Part shown: positions 1 through 8,903 of the stretch, one piece after another
How positions within the stretch are numbered: the first letter of the stretch is position 1
How the letters are laid out: each line of letters opens with the position of its first letter
NCBI RefSeq assembly: GCF_001027285.1
Contig: NZ_CP011509.1
Location: 1,744,501-1,808,500, forward strand
DNA: 64,000 bases
Direction of reading: 5' to 3'
Origin: Archangium gephyra
Lineage (GTDB): Bacteria; Myxococcota; Myxococcia; Myxococcales; Myxococcaceae
Program-made: the position numbers and the translations under genes
Notes under the pieces: model-generated
What the model saw: only the letters and a program-made list of their open reading frames with translations
Told to the model about the DNA's origin: nothing
Database searches by the model: none

Positions 1-1
1 G

Positions 2-148
2 GCGCGCGACACGCTCACCTGGTTCAACGGGCTGCCCCCGGAGCGTCAGGCGGAGCTGCGGAAGCGGGCCGGCCTCCCCCCGGAGCGTGAGCGCGAGGTG
101 CTCGCCGCCTGGCACCAGCAGCAGTCCGGGGCGGCCCACGCCCCCTGA
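2..148 (+). CDS. C-terminal fragment of an unidentified protein (partial, runs off the left edge)
   Basis: The open frame enters from the left edge and stops with TGA at 146-148, leaving 48 residues. It is rich in Glu, Arg and Leu and contains two similar phrases, LPPERQAELRKRAG and LPPEREREVLAAW. Repeated LPPE-R helices of this sort occur in DUF3106-like periplasmic helical proteins, but the fragment is too short to assign. It is followed at once by the hairpin at 164-205 and faces a minus-strand gene. Confidence 0.5.
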   Translation, partial: ARDTLTWFNGLPPERQAELRKRAGLPPEREREVLAAWHQQQSGAAHAP

Positions 149-163
149 GGGCCGGGAGCGGGC

Positions 164-205
164 AAAAAAACGGGGGATGCCCGGTGTGAACCCTGGCATC
201 CCCCC
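164..205 (-). terminator. Rho-independent terminator, best oriented for the minus-strand gene
   Basis: GGGGGATGCC (172-181) pairs perfectly with GGCATCCCCC (195-204) around a 13-nt loop. The plus strand has seven A at 164-170 just before the stem. The minus-strand transcript therefore reads stem-loop then U7, a textbook intrinsic terminator for the gene ending at 286. It may also slow transcription of the plus-strand gene ending at 148. Confidence 0.75.
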
Positions 206-285
206 TCACTCCGGCCTCGACTGCGCTGCCCTCCCCCTCTGAAGGGCAGGCGTCGTCCGGCCGTCCACCTCGAGGTCCCGAGGTG

Positions 286-716
286 CTACCAGCTGTAGAT
301 GCCACCCACATCCACGCCCAGGTCGAGGTCGTGGCCGTAGGACGGCTCGAAGTCCCGCGCTCTGGCGAGCACGATGGGGGCCACCGCCAGCCGGGGTGAG
401 AGTGGCCGGACCGCGGCGAGGCACGTCACCCCCGTGACCACCTCGCGCAGCCCGTCCGTCACCCCGGTCTCTGTCAGCACCACCAACTGGCTGCGCTTCG
501 CCCCCGCGAAGGTCGCCAGCCGGGGTACCGTCAGCCGGTTGCCCCCATCGCGCTCGGACTGCCCGGCCGTCGGAGACAGCCGGACCAGAGCCTTCATCAC
601 CGGCGCGTTCTGCTCCCCCCCACGTGCAGCACCACCCCCGCCTTGCCGTTGCCCCGCCGCATTCCGTGGACCTGATGACGCGTCGCCTTCATGCTGTTCT
701 CCAGCTCGCGCTGCAT
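286..716 (-). pseudogene. Small unknown gene interrupted by a one-base frameshift in a C7/G7 run
   Basis: Reading from ATG at 716 (upstream G-rich GGGGGGGAG could be the ribosome site), the frame gives MQRELENSMKATRHQV and continues to about position 621. It then stops early after a run of seven C on the plus strand (615-621). With one extra base in that run the frame continues as EQNAPVMKALVRLSP and stays open to the stop at 286, giving about 143 residues. Codon use downstream of the run is like that of real genes here. I do not recognise the protein; no signal peptide or membrane segment is visible. The break could be a true mutation, a phase-variable tract or a sequencing error in a homopolymer. 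Confidence 0.5.
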
Positions 717-992
717 GGGCTCCCCCCCGTGTCACACCCGTGAGCGAGATCGGTGACAGGCCCGAATATGGCCAAGGTGGGCCTGGGAGTTTTCCTCGCG
801 GACGCCAACTGGTTGCGTCAGGGCGCCAACCCGGGGGGGAAGCGCCTCGTGGGCATGCTGGAGGGCGATCAGCATCACCCCGCGTGCCTGCCTGCCCGCT
901 CTCCGAGCCAACGGGCGTGCGCGCTGAACGGCCTTGCAGGTGGGTGGGGGCGGCGCGGTATGGAACGATGTAGGCCGCGATGAGGGATGAAC
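717..992. other. Intergenic region, no gene seen
   Basis: About 275 bases separate the start of the broken minus-strand gene from the start of topB/recQ. It must hold both divergent promoters, but I see no convincing -35/-10 pair, inverted repeat or small gene. A short open frame here lacks gene-like codon bias. Confidence 0.5.
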
Positions 993-3900
993 ATGGGTGA
1001 CGGAGGAGGACGGGGCGTGCTGGCCGTGGTGGCGGAGAAGCCGGCCATGGCGCGCGACATCGCTCGGGCGCTGGGCGCTCGCGAGCAGGGCGACGGGTTT
1101 CTGCGCGGCAACGGCTACGTGGTGACGTGGGCCATTGGCCACCTGGTGGGGCTGGCGCAGCCGGACGAGATGCGGCCCGAGTGGAAGCGCTGGAATCGCG
1201 AGCTCTTGCCCATGCTGCCGGGAGACTGGCCGCTGGTGGTGCAGGACAAGACGGCGAGCCAGTTCAAGGTGGTGAAGCGGGTGATGAACGCGCCCGAGGT
1301 GGACACCGTGGTGTGCGCCACGGACGCCGGGCGCGAGGGTGAGCTCATCTTCCGCTACATCTACGAGGCGGCCGGGTGCCGCAAGCCGGTGAAGCGGCTG
1401 TGGGTGTCGTCGCTGACGGAGGGGGCCATCCGGGATGGCTTCCGCGCGTTGAAGCCGGGGCGCGAGTACGAGCCCCTGGCGGACGCGGCGAAGGGGCGGA
1501 GCCGGGCGGACTGGCTGGTGGGGATGAACCTGACGCGCCTGTACACGCTGGCGTGCGGCGGGGACATGCTCTCGGTGGGGCGGGTGCAGACGCCCACGCT
1601 GGCGATGGTGGTGGAGCGCGAGCTGGCCATCCGCGACTTCGTGCCCAAGGACTACCTGGAGATCGTGGCCACCTTCGGGCCGGAGGGCCCCGAGGGGCCG
1701 CGGGGCAGCTACCAGGGCACGTGGTTCCGTCCCGCGGAGCCGGGCAAGGAGAAGGAGTGGGACGCGCGCGAGGCCCGGCGCCTGTCCGCGGACGGCGAGG
1801 AGGCGGGGCGCATCGTCGAGCGGGTGAAGACGGGCCGCGCGGCGGTGGAGTCCGTCACCGCCGAGACGAAGCGGATGGCGCCGCCGCTGCTCTACGATTT
1901 GACGGAGCTGCAGCGCCACGCCAACCGGCTGTATGGCTACAGCGCCCAGCGGACGTTGGAGCTGGCGCAGGCGCTGTACGAGAAGCACAAGCTGCTGAGC
2001 TACCCGCGTACGTCGAGCCGGCATCTCACCAGGCAGATCGCCGACACGTTGCCGGAGGTGGTGGGCGCCATCCGGGGGCCGTGGGAGGCGTTGCTGGCGC
2101 CGGGGACGGGGGATCGCCCGCTGGGGCGCCGCTTCGTGGATGACGCGAAGGTGGCGGACCACCACGCCATCATCCCCACGACGACGTCGCCGGAGAGCGC
2201 GAGGCTGGCGCAGGACGAGCGGCACATCTACGAGCTGGTGTGCCGGCGGCTGCTGGCGGCGTGGCACGAGGACTTCGTCTGGTCGGTGACGACGGTCATC
2301 ACGGCGGTGACGTCGGCGTCGGAGGTGGACCGGTTCCACAGCGCGGGCACGATGGTGGTGCGCGAGGGCTGGAAGGTGCTGGACGTGGGGGGAGGGCAGA
2401 AGGCGCCGAAGCCGCGGGAGGCGGGGAAGAAGGGGAGCGAGGCGGAGGCGGAGGAGCCGGAGGACGAGCAGGAGTTGCCGCCGGGGCTGGCGAAGGGGCA
2501 GGCGAGGGCGGTGCGGGACGTGAAGCCGGTGACGAAGCGGACGAGGCCGCCGCCGCGGCTGACGGACGCGAGCCTGCTGACGGCGATGGAGACGGCGGGG
2601 CGGACGCTGGACGACAAGGAGCTGGCGGACGCGATGAGGGAGTCGGGGCTGGGGACACCGGCCACGCGCGCGGCGATCATCGAGACGCTGCTGGATCGCG
2701 GCTATCTGGTGAGGCGGGGCAAGTCGTTCGAGGCGACGGAGAAGGGAATCGGGCTCATCCGGGTGGTGCATCCGGACGTGAAGAGTCCGGCGATGACGGG
2801 GCAGTGGGAGGCGTGGCTGCAGCGCATCGAGCAGGGCAGCGGGGACCTGGAGTCGTTCCTGCGAGGAATCGAGGCGTACATCATCGAGGTGGTGGGCAAG
2901 GTCCCGCCGCACCTCTCCATGCCCCAGCTGGCCGTGAGAACGGCCGCAAGAGCGCCCACAACCCCAAGAACCACCCCTCTCCCCTCGGGAGAGGGACGGG
3001 GTGAGGGTATCTCGGCCCCCAGGTTGAGTCCGCGTGAATCCCCTCTCCCTGTGGGAGAGGGTCAGGGTGAGGGTCAACGCCGCCCCGCGCGCAACCAGGT
3101 CGCCACCGAGCCCCTGCCCAGGAACACCGCGCGCCCGGCCCTCACCCTCGTCTCCCCGGGACCCACGGGCCGTCCCGAGCGAATCCCGCGCCAGCCCACG
3201 CGCCCGTCCGAGCTCCGAGGACTGCTCAAGCAGGTCTTCGGCTTCGAGGACTTCCGGCCGTACCAGGAGGCGGTGTGCCGGGCGGCGACGGAGGGCAAGG
3301 ACCTGCTGCTCGTAATGCCGACGGGAGCGGGCAAGTCCCTCTGCTACCAGCTCCCGGGCCTCGCACGCGCGGGGACCACACTGGTCATCAGCCCGCTCAT
3401 CGCGCTGATGGAGGACCAGGTGGCGCGGTTGCAGTCGCTCGGACTGGCGGCGGAGCGCATCCACTCGGGGAGGGACCGGGCCACCTCGCGGCAGGTGTGC
3501 GCGGACTACCTCGAGGGGCGGCTGGACTTCCTCTTCATCGCGCCGGAGCGGCTCGGGGTCCCGGGCTTCGTGGAGCTGCTGGCCCGGCGCACGCCGGCAC
3601 TGGTCGCGGTGGACGAGGCGCACTGCATCTCCCAGTGGGGGCACGACTTCCGCCCGGACTACCGTCTGCTGGGCTCGCGGCTGCCCATGCTGCGTCCCTC
3701 GCCCGTCATCGCGCTCACGGCCACGGCGACGCCGGACGTGCAGCGCGACATCGTCCAGCAGCTCGGGCTCGAGGGGGCGGCGAACGCGCCCGCGCGCACC
3801 TTCATCCACGGTTTCCGGCGCACCAACATCGCCATCGAGGTGCGCGAGCTCAACCCGAGCCAGCGCTCGGACGCCATCCGCGAGCTGCTCGCGGACCCCT

Positions 3901-5429
3901 CGCACCGTCCGGCCATCGTCTACGCATCCACGCGCAAGCACGCGGAGCGGTACACGGACGAGCTCGGCGCGGACTTCCGCACGGGCACGTACCACGCGGG
4001 CATGAGTGCGTCGGATCGGGACGAGGTGCAGACGGCGTTCCTCGGGGGCCGGCTGGAGGTCATCGTGGCGACGACGGCCTTCGGCATGGGCATCGACAAG
4101 GCGGACGTGCGCACGGTGGTGCACGCGGCGCTGCCGGCGAGCCTGGAGGGCTACTACCAGGAGCTGGGCCGCGCGGGCCGCGACGGAAAACCCTCGCGCG
4201 CGGTGCTGCTGCACTCCTTCATCGACCGGCGCACGCACGAGTTCTTCCACGAGCGTGACTACCCCGAGCCCTCGGTGCTCGAGCGCATCTACCGCGCGGC
4301 GCGCGAGGAGCCGGAGCCCAAGGAGTCGCTGGCGGCCCGGGCGCGCGTGTCGGTGGACACCTTCGACAAGGCGCTCGAGCAGCTGTGGATCCACGGCGGC
4401 GTGGAGGTGAGCCCGGACGAGTCGGTGCGCCGGGGCAAGCCGGGCTGGGCGGCCTCGTACGCGGCGCAGCGCGAGCACAAGCACTCCCAGTTGGAGCACA
4501 TGGCCCGCTACGCCGAGTCACACGGGTGCCGGATGAAGCACCTGGTGGACCACTTCGGCGACCTGCAGGACACGGGCGCGGCCTGCGGCCTGTGTGATGT
4601 CTGCGCGCCCGACACCTGCGCCACCCTGCGCTTCGGCGAGCCCACCGCCACCGAGCTGCATGCGCTCGGACGCATCCTCGAGGCGCTCCACGAGCGCGAC
4701 GCCCAGGCCACGGGCCGGCTCCACCGCGAGCTGTTCGGCGAGGCGCTGCCCCGGCGCGACTTCGAGCGGCTGCTCGGGGGACTGGTGCGCGCCGGGCTCG
4801 TGCGCCTGTCCGAGGACACCTTCGAGAAGGACGGCCAGAGCATCACCTTCCAGCGTGTGGCGCTCACCCCCGAGGGCCGGCGCACGCACGAGCCCGCTCC
4901 TGGTCAGGTGCAGCTGCCCCGGCCGCCGGACGAGGCCCCCGCGCGTAAGCGCCGCGGCTCGCGGGCCAAGGGCACCCGGGCGGAAGGGGGCCGCAAGAAG
5001 GCCTCGCGCCGCAAGGAGTCCGCCTCCGGAGGCAAGCGGAAGCGCCAGGCCCTGGAGCGGGCCGAGCCCGCCTATTACGAATACGAGGCTCAGGACGAAG
5101 CGCGGAACGAGGCGCGCCCCTCCCCGGCACCTCGCGGCCGGGAGGCGCTGACGCGGGCCCTGGAGCGCTCGCGGCGCAGCGGGGAGACGCTCGGGGTGGG
5201 CACGCCCTCGCCCCAGCTCGTGGAGGCCTTGAAGGCGTGGCGGCTCGCCGAGGCCCGCCGCCGGCGCGTTCCCGCCTTCCGCATCCTCACCGACAAGGTG
5301 CTCGGGGCCATCGCCACCGCGCGCCCCCGGGACGGCCTGGCGCTGGAGCGCATCCACGGCGTCGGCCCCAAGCTGGCCGAGCGCTATGGCGAGGCCATCC
5401 TCGGCCTCGTTGGCCGCATGTCCTCCTGA
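993..5429 (+). CDS. topB/recQ: Fused DNA topoisomerase III - RecQ helicase
   Basis: A 1478-residue fusion of the two enzymes that act together to resolve recombination intermediates. The N-terminal half is a type IA topoisomerase: Toprim motifs VVAEKPAMARDI and ATDAGREGELIF, the SVGRVQTP motif, and catalytic Tyr337 in LLSYPRTSSR. A low-complexity linker (about 650-730) follows. The RecQ half has Walker A MPTGAGKS with Lys781, DEAH box 874-877, helicase motif YYQELGRAGRDG, a four-Cys zinc site (C1179, C1198, C1201, C1204) and a C-terminal HRDC-like helical domain (about 1400-1478). The start at 993 is preferred over the in-frame ATG at 987, because GAGGG at 982-986 abuts 987 but sits 6 nt from 993. 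The linker encodes two copies of the genomic palindromic repeat (2974-3009, 3040-3074). Confidence 0.93.
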   Translation: MGDGGGRGVLAVVAEKPAMARDIARALGAREQGDGFLRGNGYVVTWAIGHLVGLAQPDEMRPEWKRWNRELLPMLPGDWPLVVQDKTASQFKVVKRVMNAPEVDTVVCATDAGREGELIFRYIYEAAGCRKPVKRLWVSSLTEGAIRDGFRALKPGREYEPLADAAKGRSRADWLVGMNLTRLYTLACGGDMLSVGRVQTPTLAMVVERELAIRDFVPKDYLEIVATFGPEGPEGPRGSYQGTWFRPAEPGKEKEWDAREARRLSADGEEAGRIVERVKTGRAAVESVTAETKRMAPPLLYDLTELQRHANRLYGYSAQRTLELAQALYEKHKLLSYPRTSSRHLTRQIADTLPEVVGAIRGPWEALLAPGTGDRPLGRRFVDDAKVADHHAIIPTTTSPESARLAQDERHIYELVCRRLLAAWHEDFVWSVTTVITAVTSASEVDRFHSAGTMVVREGWKVLDVGGGQKAPKPREAGKKGSEAEAEEPEDEQELPPGLAKGQARAVRDVKPVTKRTRPPPRLTDASLLTAMETAGRTLDDKELADAMRESGLGTPATRAAIIETLLDRGYLVRRGKSFEATEKGIGLIRVVHPDVKSPAMTGQWEAWLQRIEQGSGDLESFLRGIEAYIIEVVGKVPPHLSMPQLAVRTAARAPTTPRTTPLPSGEGRGEGISAPRLSPRESPLPVGEGQGEGQRRPARNQVATEPLPRNTARPALTLVSPGPTGRPERIPRQPTRPSELRGLLKQVFGFEDFRPYQEAVCRAATEGKDLLLVMPTGAGKSLCYQLPGLARAGTTLVISPLIALMEDQVARLQSLGLAAERIHSGRDRATSRQVCADYLEGRLDFLFIAPERLGVPGFVELLARRTPALVAVDEAHCISQWGHDFRPDYRLLGSRLPMLRPSPVIALTATATPDVQRDIVQQLGLEGAANAPARTFIHGFRRTNIAIEVRELNPSQRSDAIRELLADPSHRPAIVYASTRKHAERYTDELGADFRTGTYHAGMSASDRDEVQTAFLGGRLEVIVATTAFGMGIDKADVRTVVHAALPASLEGYYQELGRAGRDGKPSRAVLLHSFIDRRTHEFFHERDYPEPSVLERIYRAAREEPEPKESLAARARVSVDTFDKALEQLWIHGGVEVSPDESVRRGKPGWAASYAAQREHKHSQLEHMARYAESHGCRMKHLVDHFGDLQDTGAACGLCDVCAPDTCATLRFGEPTATELHALGRILEALHERDAQATGRLHRELFGEALPRRDFERLLGGLVRAGLVRLSEDTFEKDGQSITFQRVALTPEGRRTHEPAPGQVQLPRPPDEAPARKRRGSRAKGTRAEGGRKKASRRKESASGGKRKRQALERAEPAYYEYEAQDEARNEARPSPAPRGREALTRALERSRRSGETLGVGTPSPQLVEALKAWRLAEARRRRVPAFRILTDKVLGAIATARPRDGLALERIHGVGPKLAERYGEAILGLVGRMSS
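2974..3009 (+). repeat. Palindromic genomic repeat, copy 1 (inside topB/recQ)
   Basis: Core is CCCTCTCCCCTCGGGAGAGGG, a hairpin with CCCTCTCCC/GGGAGAGGG arms, followed by the tail GGGGTGAGGGT. It is read in frame as a PLPSGEGRGEG peptide in the linker between the topoisomerase and helicase. The same unit recurs at 3040, 40417, 40518 (reverse), 42583 (reverse, degraded), 48090, 49079 (reverse) and 49144 (reverse). Confidence 0.85.
3040..3074 (+). repeat. Palindromic genomic repeat, copy 2 (inside topB/recQ)
   Basis: Direct second copy 30 bases after copy 1, with the same orientation: CCCTCTCCC loop GGGAGAGGG then CAGGGTGAGGGT. It is also in frame, encoding PLPVGEGQGEG. The spacing leaves the helicase frame intact. 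Confidence 0.85.
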
Positions 5430-5585
5430 GGCCTACAGCGTCTCCGTGTGTCCTCTTTCAAGAGAGGGAGTGGCGGAGGCGTTTTTCTCTATGAGAAAGT
5501 GAGCACTGTCTTCCGACGAGGGCAGCGCTCCGCCTCCGGAGCCGCTTTCCTGGCAGGGCGCCGATGAGGTGCCGAAGGGATCTTC

Positions 5586-6161
5586 ATGCCGCCGGAGAAA
5601 GTGGTGTTCGCCACCGCCGTCGAGGCCCTGTTCGTCCGGGCGCTGGGGGCGAACCTGTCGAGTCTCGCCCGGCGACGGCTGAGCGAGGCGGGATTGGACC
5701 TGGAGAAGCCGCTGGCGGTCTCCTACCCGCTGGATGACTGGAAGACGTTCGTGCACGTGGCCTCGGGGGCCCTCTACTCGCACCTGACTCCCGTCGAGGC
5801 GCACTGGTGGATGGGCATCCACTTCATGGAGGGCTACCTGCAGACGTTCACCGGGCGCATCGTGGCGGAGCTGGCCCCGGCGCTCGGTCCCCGGCGCATG
5901 CTGGAGCGGATTGGCCAGGATCTGCGCAGCGGCAACAACTTCAGCGAGGTCGAGCTGGTGGGGCACTCCCCGCGCCACTACGAGCTGTGGATGAATGACG
6001 TCCTCGACGACGTGCCCTCCTTCGCGGCGGGCTTCATCCTCCGGGCCCAGCAGCTGGCCGGCGCGCGCGGCGTGCACGTGGACGTGGCCTCCTACGACGG
6101 CACCGCCTGCACCTTCGACATCCGCTGGCGCGAGGCCCTCCCCCAGGCCGCCAACGGCTGA
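5586..6161 (+). CDS. DUF2378 (TIGR02265) family protein, paralogue A
   Basis: A 191-residue protein of the DUF2378/TIGR02265 family, a lineage-specific paralogous family of myxobacteria with no known biochemical role. Family-like features include the central AHWWMGIHFMEGYLQTFTGR segment, the conserved GNNFSEVELVG phrase and the terminal YDGTACTFDIRW strand. It has no signal peptide or membrane segment, so it is probably cytoplasmic. AAGGGAT about 5 nt before the ATG can serve as ribosome site. It is convergent with the cardiolipin synthase gene, 12 bases away. Two more members lie at 50458 and 55835. Confidence 0.8.
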   Translation: MPPEKVVFATAVEALFVRALGANLSSLARRRLSEAGLDLEKPLAVSYPLDDWKTFVHVASGALYSHLTPVEAHWWMGIHFMEGYLQTFTGRIVAELAPALGPRRMLERIGQDLRSGNNFSEVELVGHSPRHYELWMNDVLDDVPSFAAGFILRAQQLAGARGVHVDVASYDGTACTFDIRWREALPQAANG

Positions 6162-6173
6162 GGCGCGGCGGGC

Positions 6174-7631
6174 CTACAGGTATGGCGACAGCAGCCGGGC
6201 CACGCCGTCCCTCAGGCGGATGGGCAGCGGCCGTGCATTCAGCTCCTCCAGCGTGATGAGCCGTGAGCGCGACAGCCGCTCCTCGATGAGCGCGTCCAGC
6301 TGCATCGCCAGCCGCGCGTCGTAGCACTCCACGTCGAACTCGAAGTTGAGCCGCAGCGAGCGCGGGTCCCAGTTCGCCGAGCCCACGAGTGACCACACCC
6401 CGTCCACCACCATCAGCTTGGTGTGATCGAACGGCGGCGCGGTGAGGAAGACGCGGCTGTGGGGGCGCATCACCTGCCACAGCTGCGCGATGGAGGCCCA
6501 CTGCACCACCGGGAGGTTGAGCTTCTCGGGCAGCACCACGTCCACCCGCACGCCCCGCAGCGCCGCCACGTTCAGCGCGGTGATGAGCGCCGAGTCCGGG
6601 AGGAAGTACGGCGTGACGATGCGCACCGTGCTCCGCGCGCACGCCAGCGCTCCCAGCAGCGTCAGGCGCAGCGTCTCGAAGTCCTCGTCCGGGCCATCCG
6701 GTATTCCCCGCGCCATCACCGGCCCGGCGGGCTCCAGCGGGGGAAACCACGTCTCCCCGTGCAGGCGCTCCTTCGTGGTGAAGGCCCAGTCCTCGGCGAA
6801 CGTCTCCTGCAGCTGCCCCACCACCGGCCCCTCCACGCGGAAGTGCAGGTCTCGCGCGTCACCGTGGCCCGGCAGGAAGTGCTCGCGGATGTTCATCCCC
6901 CCGGTGAAGCCCACGCGGCCATCCACCACCAGCAGCTTGCGGTGGTTGCGCAGGTTCATGAAGGGCAGGCGCGCCGGTATCAGCAGCGTGGGCAGGAAGC
7001 GCGCCACCCGCACCCCGGCGCGGCGCAGGCGGCCGGTGATGGGCGGCCAGTCGTAGCGCGCGCCCAACGCGTCGATGAGCACGCGCACCTGCACCCCGCG
7101 CTCCACCGCCCGCCCCAGCGCCTCCACGAACTGCCGGCCCGCCGCGTCGTTGTCGAAGATGTAGCTGCACAGGGAGATGGAGGTGCGCGCCGCCTCGATG
7201 GCCTCCAGCATGGCCGGGTAGGCGCCACCGCTGGCCTCCAGCGGCACCAGCTTGTTGCCCGGCAGCAGCGGCCGGTGATGCACCACCTCGTCCACCAGGC
7301 GGGCCAGCGAGGCCAGGTGCGCCGCCGGAGGCACCTCCGCCGCGAGCTGCTCCGGTGTGCACGGGGCCACCCCGGGCTTCGGGGGGAACTGGCCATGCTC
7401 CTGGCGCAGCGTCAGCGAGCGGGCGTGGCGGCGGATGCGGTTGATGCCGAGAATCAGGTACAGCACCACCCCCACCAGGGGCACCAGCCACACCAGTCCC
7501 ACCCAGGCCACCGCCGCGCGCACGTCCCGCTTGCGCAGCACCGCGTGCCCGGTGGCCAGCAGGTTGGCCACCACCGCGAACGCCGCCGCCACGTGGGGCC
7601 AGACCTCCAGGAGCAGCGATTCCAGCGTCAT
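6174..7631 (-). CDS. cls: Cardiolipin synthase (phospholipase D family)
   Basis: A 485-residue membrane enzyme that would condense two phosphatidylglycerol molecules into cardiolipin. The N-terminus has two hydrophobic helices (about 10-30 and 38-60), ending with the LGINRIRRHAR motif typical of bacterial ClsA. Two HKD active sites are visible: NHRKLLVVDGRVGFTGG and HTKLMVVDGVWSLVGSAN. Length matches the family. GGAGGAGGG directly precedes the ATG at 7631. The gene stands alone, convergent with the DUF2378 gene and divergent from the Rieske gene. Confidence 0.92.
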   Translation of the reverse strand: MTLESLLLEVWPHVAAAFAVVANLLATGHAVLRKRDVRAAVAWVGLVWLVPLVGVVLYLILGINRIRRHARSLTLRQEHGQFPPKPGVAPCTPEQLAAEVPPAAHLASLARLVDEVVHHRPLLPGNKLVPLEASGGAYPAMLEAIEAARTSISLCSYIFDNDAAGRQFVEALGRAVERGVQVRVLIDALGARYDWPPITGRLRRAGVRVARFLPTLLIPARLPFMNLRNHRKLLVVDGRVGFTGGMNIREHFLPGHGDARDLHFRVEGPVVGQLQETFAEDWAFTTKERLHGETWFPPLEPAGPVMARGIPDGPDEDFETLRLTLLGALACARSTVRIVTPYFLPDSALITALNVAALRGVRVDVVLPEKLNLPVVQWASIAQLWQVMRPHSRVFLTAPPFDHTKLMVVDGVWSLVGSANWDPRSLRLNFEFDVECYDARLAMQLDALIEERLSRSRLITLEELNARPLPIRLRDGVARLLSPYL

Positions 7632-7733
7632 CCCTCCTCCGTCCGGTCCACGGACCGGGCGTGAAGATCAATATGTGCATGCTCCGCGCCCGGGAGCGGG
7701 CGGGGAGGGGGGCTCCGTCCAGCACCCTTCAGA

Positions 7734-8828
7734 GTGACCCCGGAGGTCATATACTCTGCCGCCGTGGAGTCCCTGCCCAACGCGCCCCTGCCCGATGTCA
7801 CCCGCTTCTTCCACCCCGTCCTCCCCGCCCGGAAGCTGAAGGACAAGCCGGTGCGGGTGGAGCTCGCGGGCCGGGCCTATGCCCTCTTCCGCGACGCCCA
7901 GGGCCGCCCCGCCGCGCTCGCCGATGCCTGCCCCCACCGCATGGCCCCCCTCTCCGCGGGCCGCGTCACCCGCGAGGGCCAGCTCGAGTGCCCCTACCAC
8001 GGCTGGCGTTTCGACGCCGACGGCCGTGGCCGCAGCCCCAGCCAGCCGGAGCTCAAGAAGTGCGACGCGCGCGCCTTCCAGCTCGTCGAGCGCTTCGGCT
8101 ACCTGTGGCTCTCCGCGCGCGACACGCCCCTGTCCGCCTTCCCCGACTTCGCCCCCGAGGGCTACGGCTTCAACGGCGCCTTCTCCATGCTCTTCCGCGC
8201 GCCGCTGCACGTGACGCTCGACAACTTCAGCGAGGACGAGCACACCCCCTTCGTCCATACCCGCCTCGGGTGGGATCGCTCCCAGACGAAGGACATCTCC
8301 TACGAGGCGCACAACCTCGAGGACCGCACCGAGGTGCGCTACCGCGCTCCCCAGCGGCGCTCCTTCCTCATTCCCCTGCTGCTGCTGCGCAACGGGGACT
8401 TCTTCCAGAACCACTGGGTGACGCGCTTCGATCCGGTGCGCACCGACTACACCCTCACCTGGACGGGCCCCGCCGGCGAGCAGCGCCCCTTCACCACCCG
8501 CGCCATCATCTTCTTCGTGCCGGAGACGGCGCACACCACGCGCCTGCACACCTTCTCCTTCGCCCAGCTCCATGACGAGCGCCTGCGCCCGCTGATGCCC
8601 CTGGTGCGCCGGGTCACGCTCGTCCTGAGCTGGTTCGAGATTCGCGACGACGCGCGCTTCATCCCCCTGGTGGCCCACACCCCCTACAGCCTCAAGGGCA
8701 TGCGGCTGGGCAAGTACGACAAGCCCCTCATCCACCACCGCAAGCTGCTCGAGCGCCTCTACTTCGCCCAGGGCGAGGCCTCCTCTCCGCCCACGCCCCT
8801 CCCGTTGCCCGAGGCCGCCAACGGCTGA
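7734..8828 (+). CDS. Rieske non-heme iron oxygenase, alpha-subunit type
   Basis: A single-component Rieske oxygenase of the vanillate O-demethylase / phthalate-dioxygenase-like group, probably hydroxylating or dealkylating an aromatic or cyclic substrate that cannot be told from sequence. The [2Fe-2S] ligands are clear: C66-P-H68 and C86-P-Y-H89. The mononuclear iron site is suggested by DNFSEDEHTPFVH. No ferredoxin or reductase gene is next to it. The start is uncertain: GTG 7734 gives 364 residues, and GTG 7764 gives 354 and removes an unusual N-terminus. The protein has no signal peptide. Confidence 0.82.
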   Translation: MTPEVIYSAAVESLPNAPLPDVTRFFHPVLPARKLKDKPVRVELAGRAYALFRDAQGRPAALADACPHRMAPLSAGRVTREGQLECPYHGWRFDADGRGRSPSQPELKKCDARAFQLVERFGYLWLSARDTPLSAFPDFAPEGYGFNGAFSMLFRAPLHVTLDNFSEDEHTPFVHTRLGWDRSQTKDISYEAHNLEDRTEVRYRAPQRRSFLIPLLLLRNGDFFQNHWVTRFDPVRTDYTLTWTGPAGEQRPFTTRAIIFFVPETAHTTRLHTFSFAQLHDERLRPLMPLVRRVTLVLSWFEIRDDARFIPLVAHTPYSLKGMRLGKYDKPLIHHRKLLERLYFAQGEASSPPTPLPLPEAANG

Positions 8829-8877
8829 GCCCCGCATCCGCTCGGGTCCGGATTCCGGAAGGGCGGACTGTTGTAGC

Positions 8878-8903
8878 CCAAATGATTTGGGTACATAGTT
8901 TTT
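8878..8903 (+). terminator. Possible weak terminator of the Rieske gene
   Basis: A 6-bp stem (CCCAAA/TTTGGG) with a 3-nt loop, followed after a short gap by five T. The stem is AT-rich and short, so it could instead be a protein-binding palindrome. Confidence 0.35.

Noticed and set aside
732-4499. A 1255-codon open frame on the minus strand opposite topB/recQ
   Set aside because: It mirrors a high-GC gene, is extremely Arg/His/Leu-rich and has no domain; the plus-strand frame carries every topoisomerase and RecQ motif.
5452-5500. CCTCT...AGAGG hairpin followed by TTTTT as terminator of topB/recQ
   Set aside because: The stem is only 5 bp and the T-run is about 20 bases away from it, so it is not a convincing intrinsic terminator.
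7751-7756. TATACT as a -10 box inside the start of the Rieske gene
   Set aside because: No matching -35 at 16-18 bases; it only hints that GTG 7764 might be the true start.
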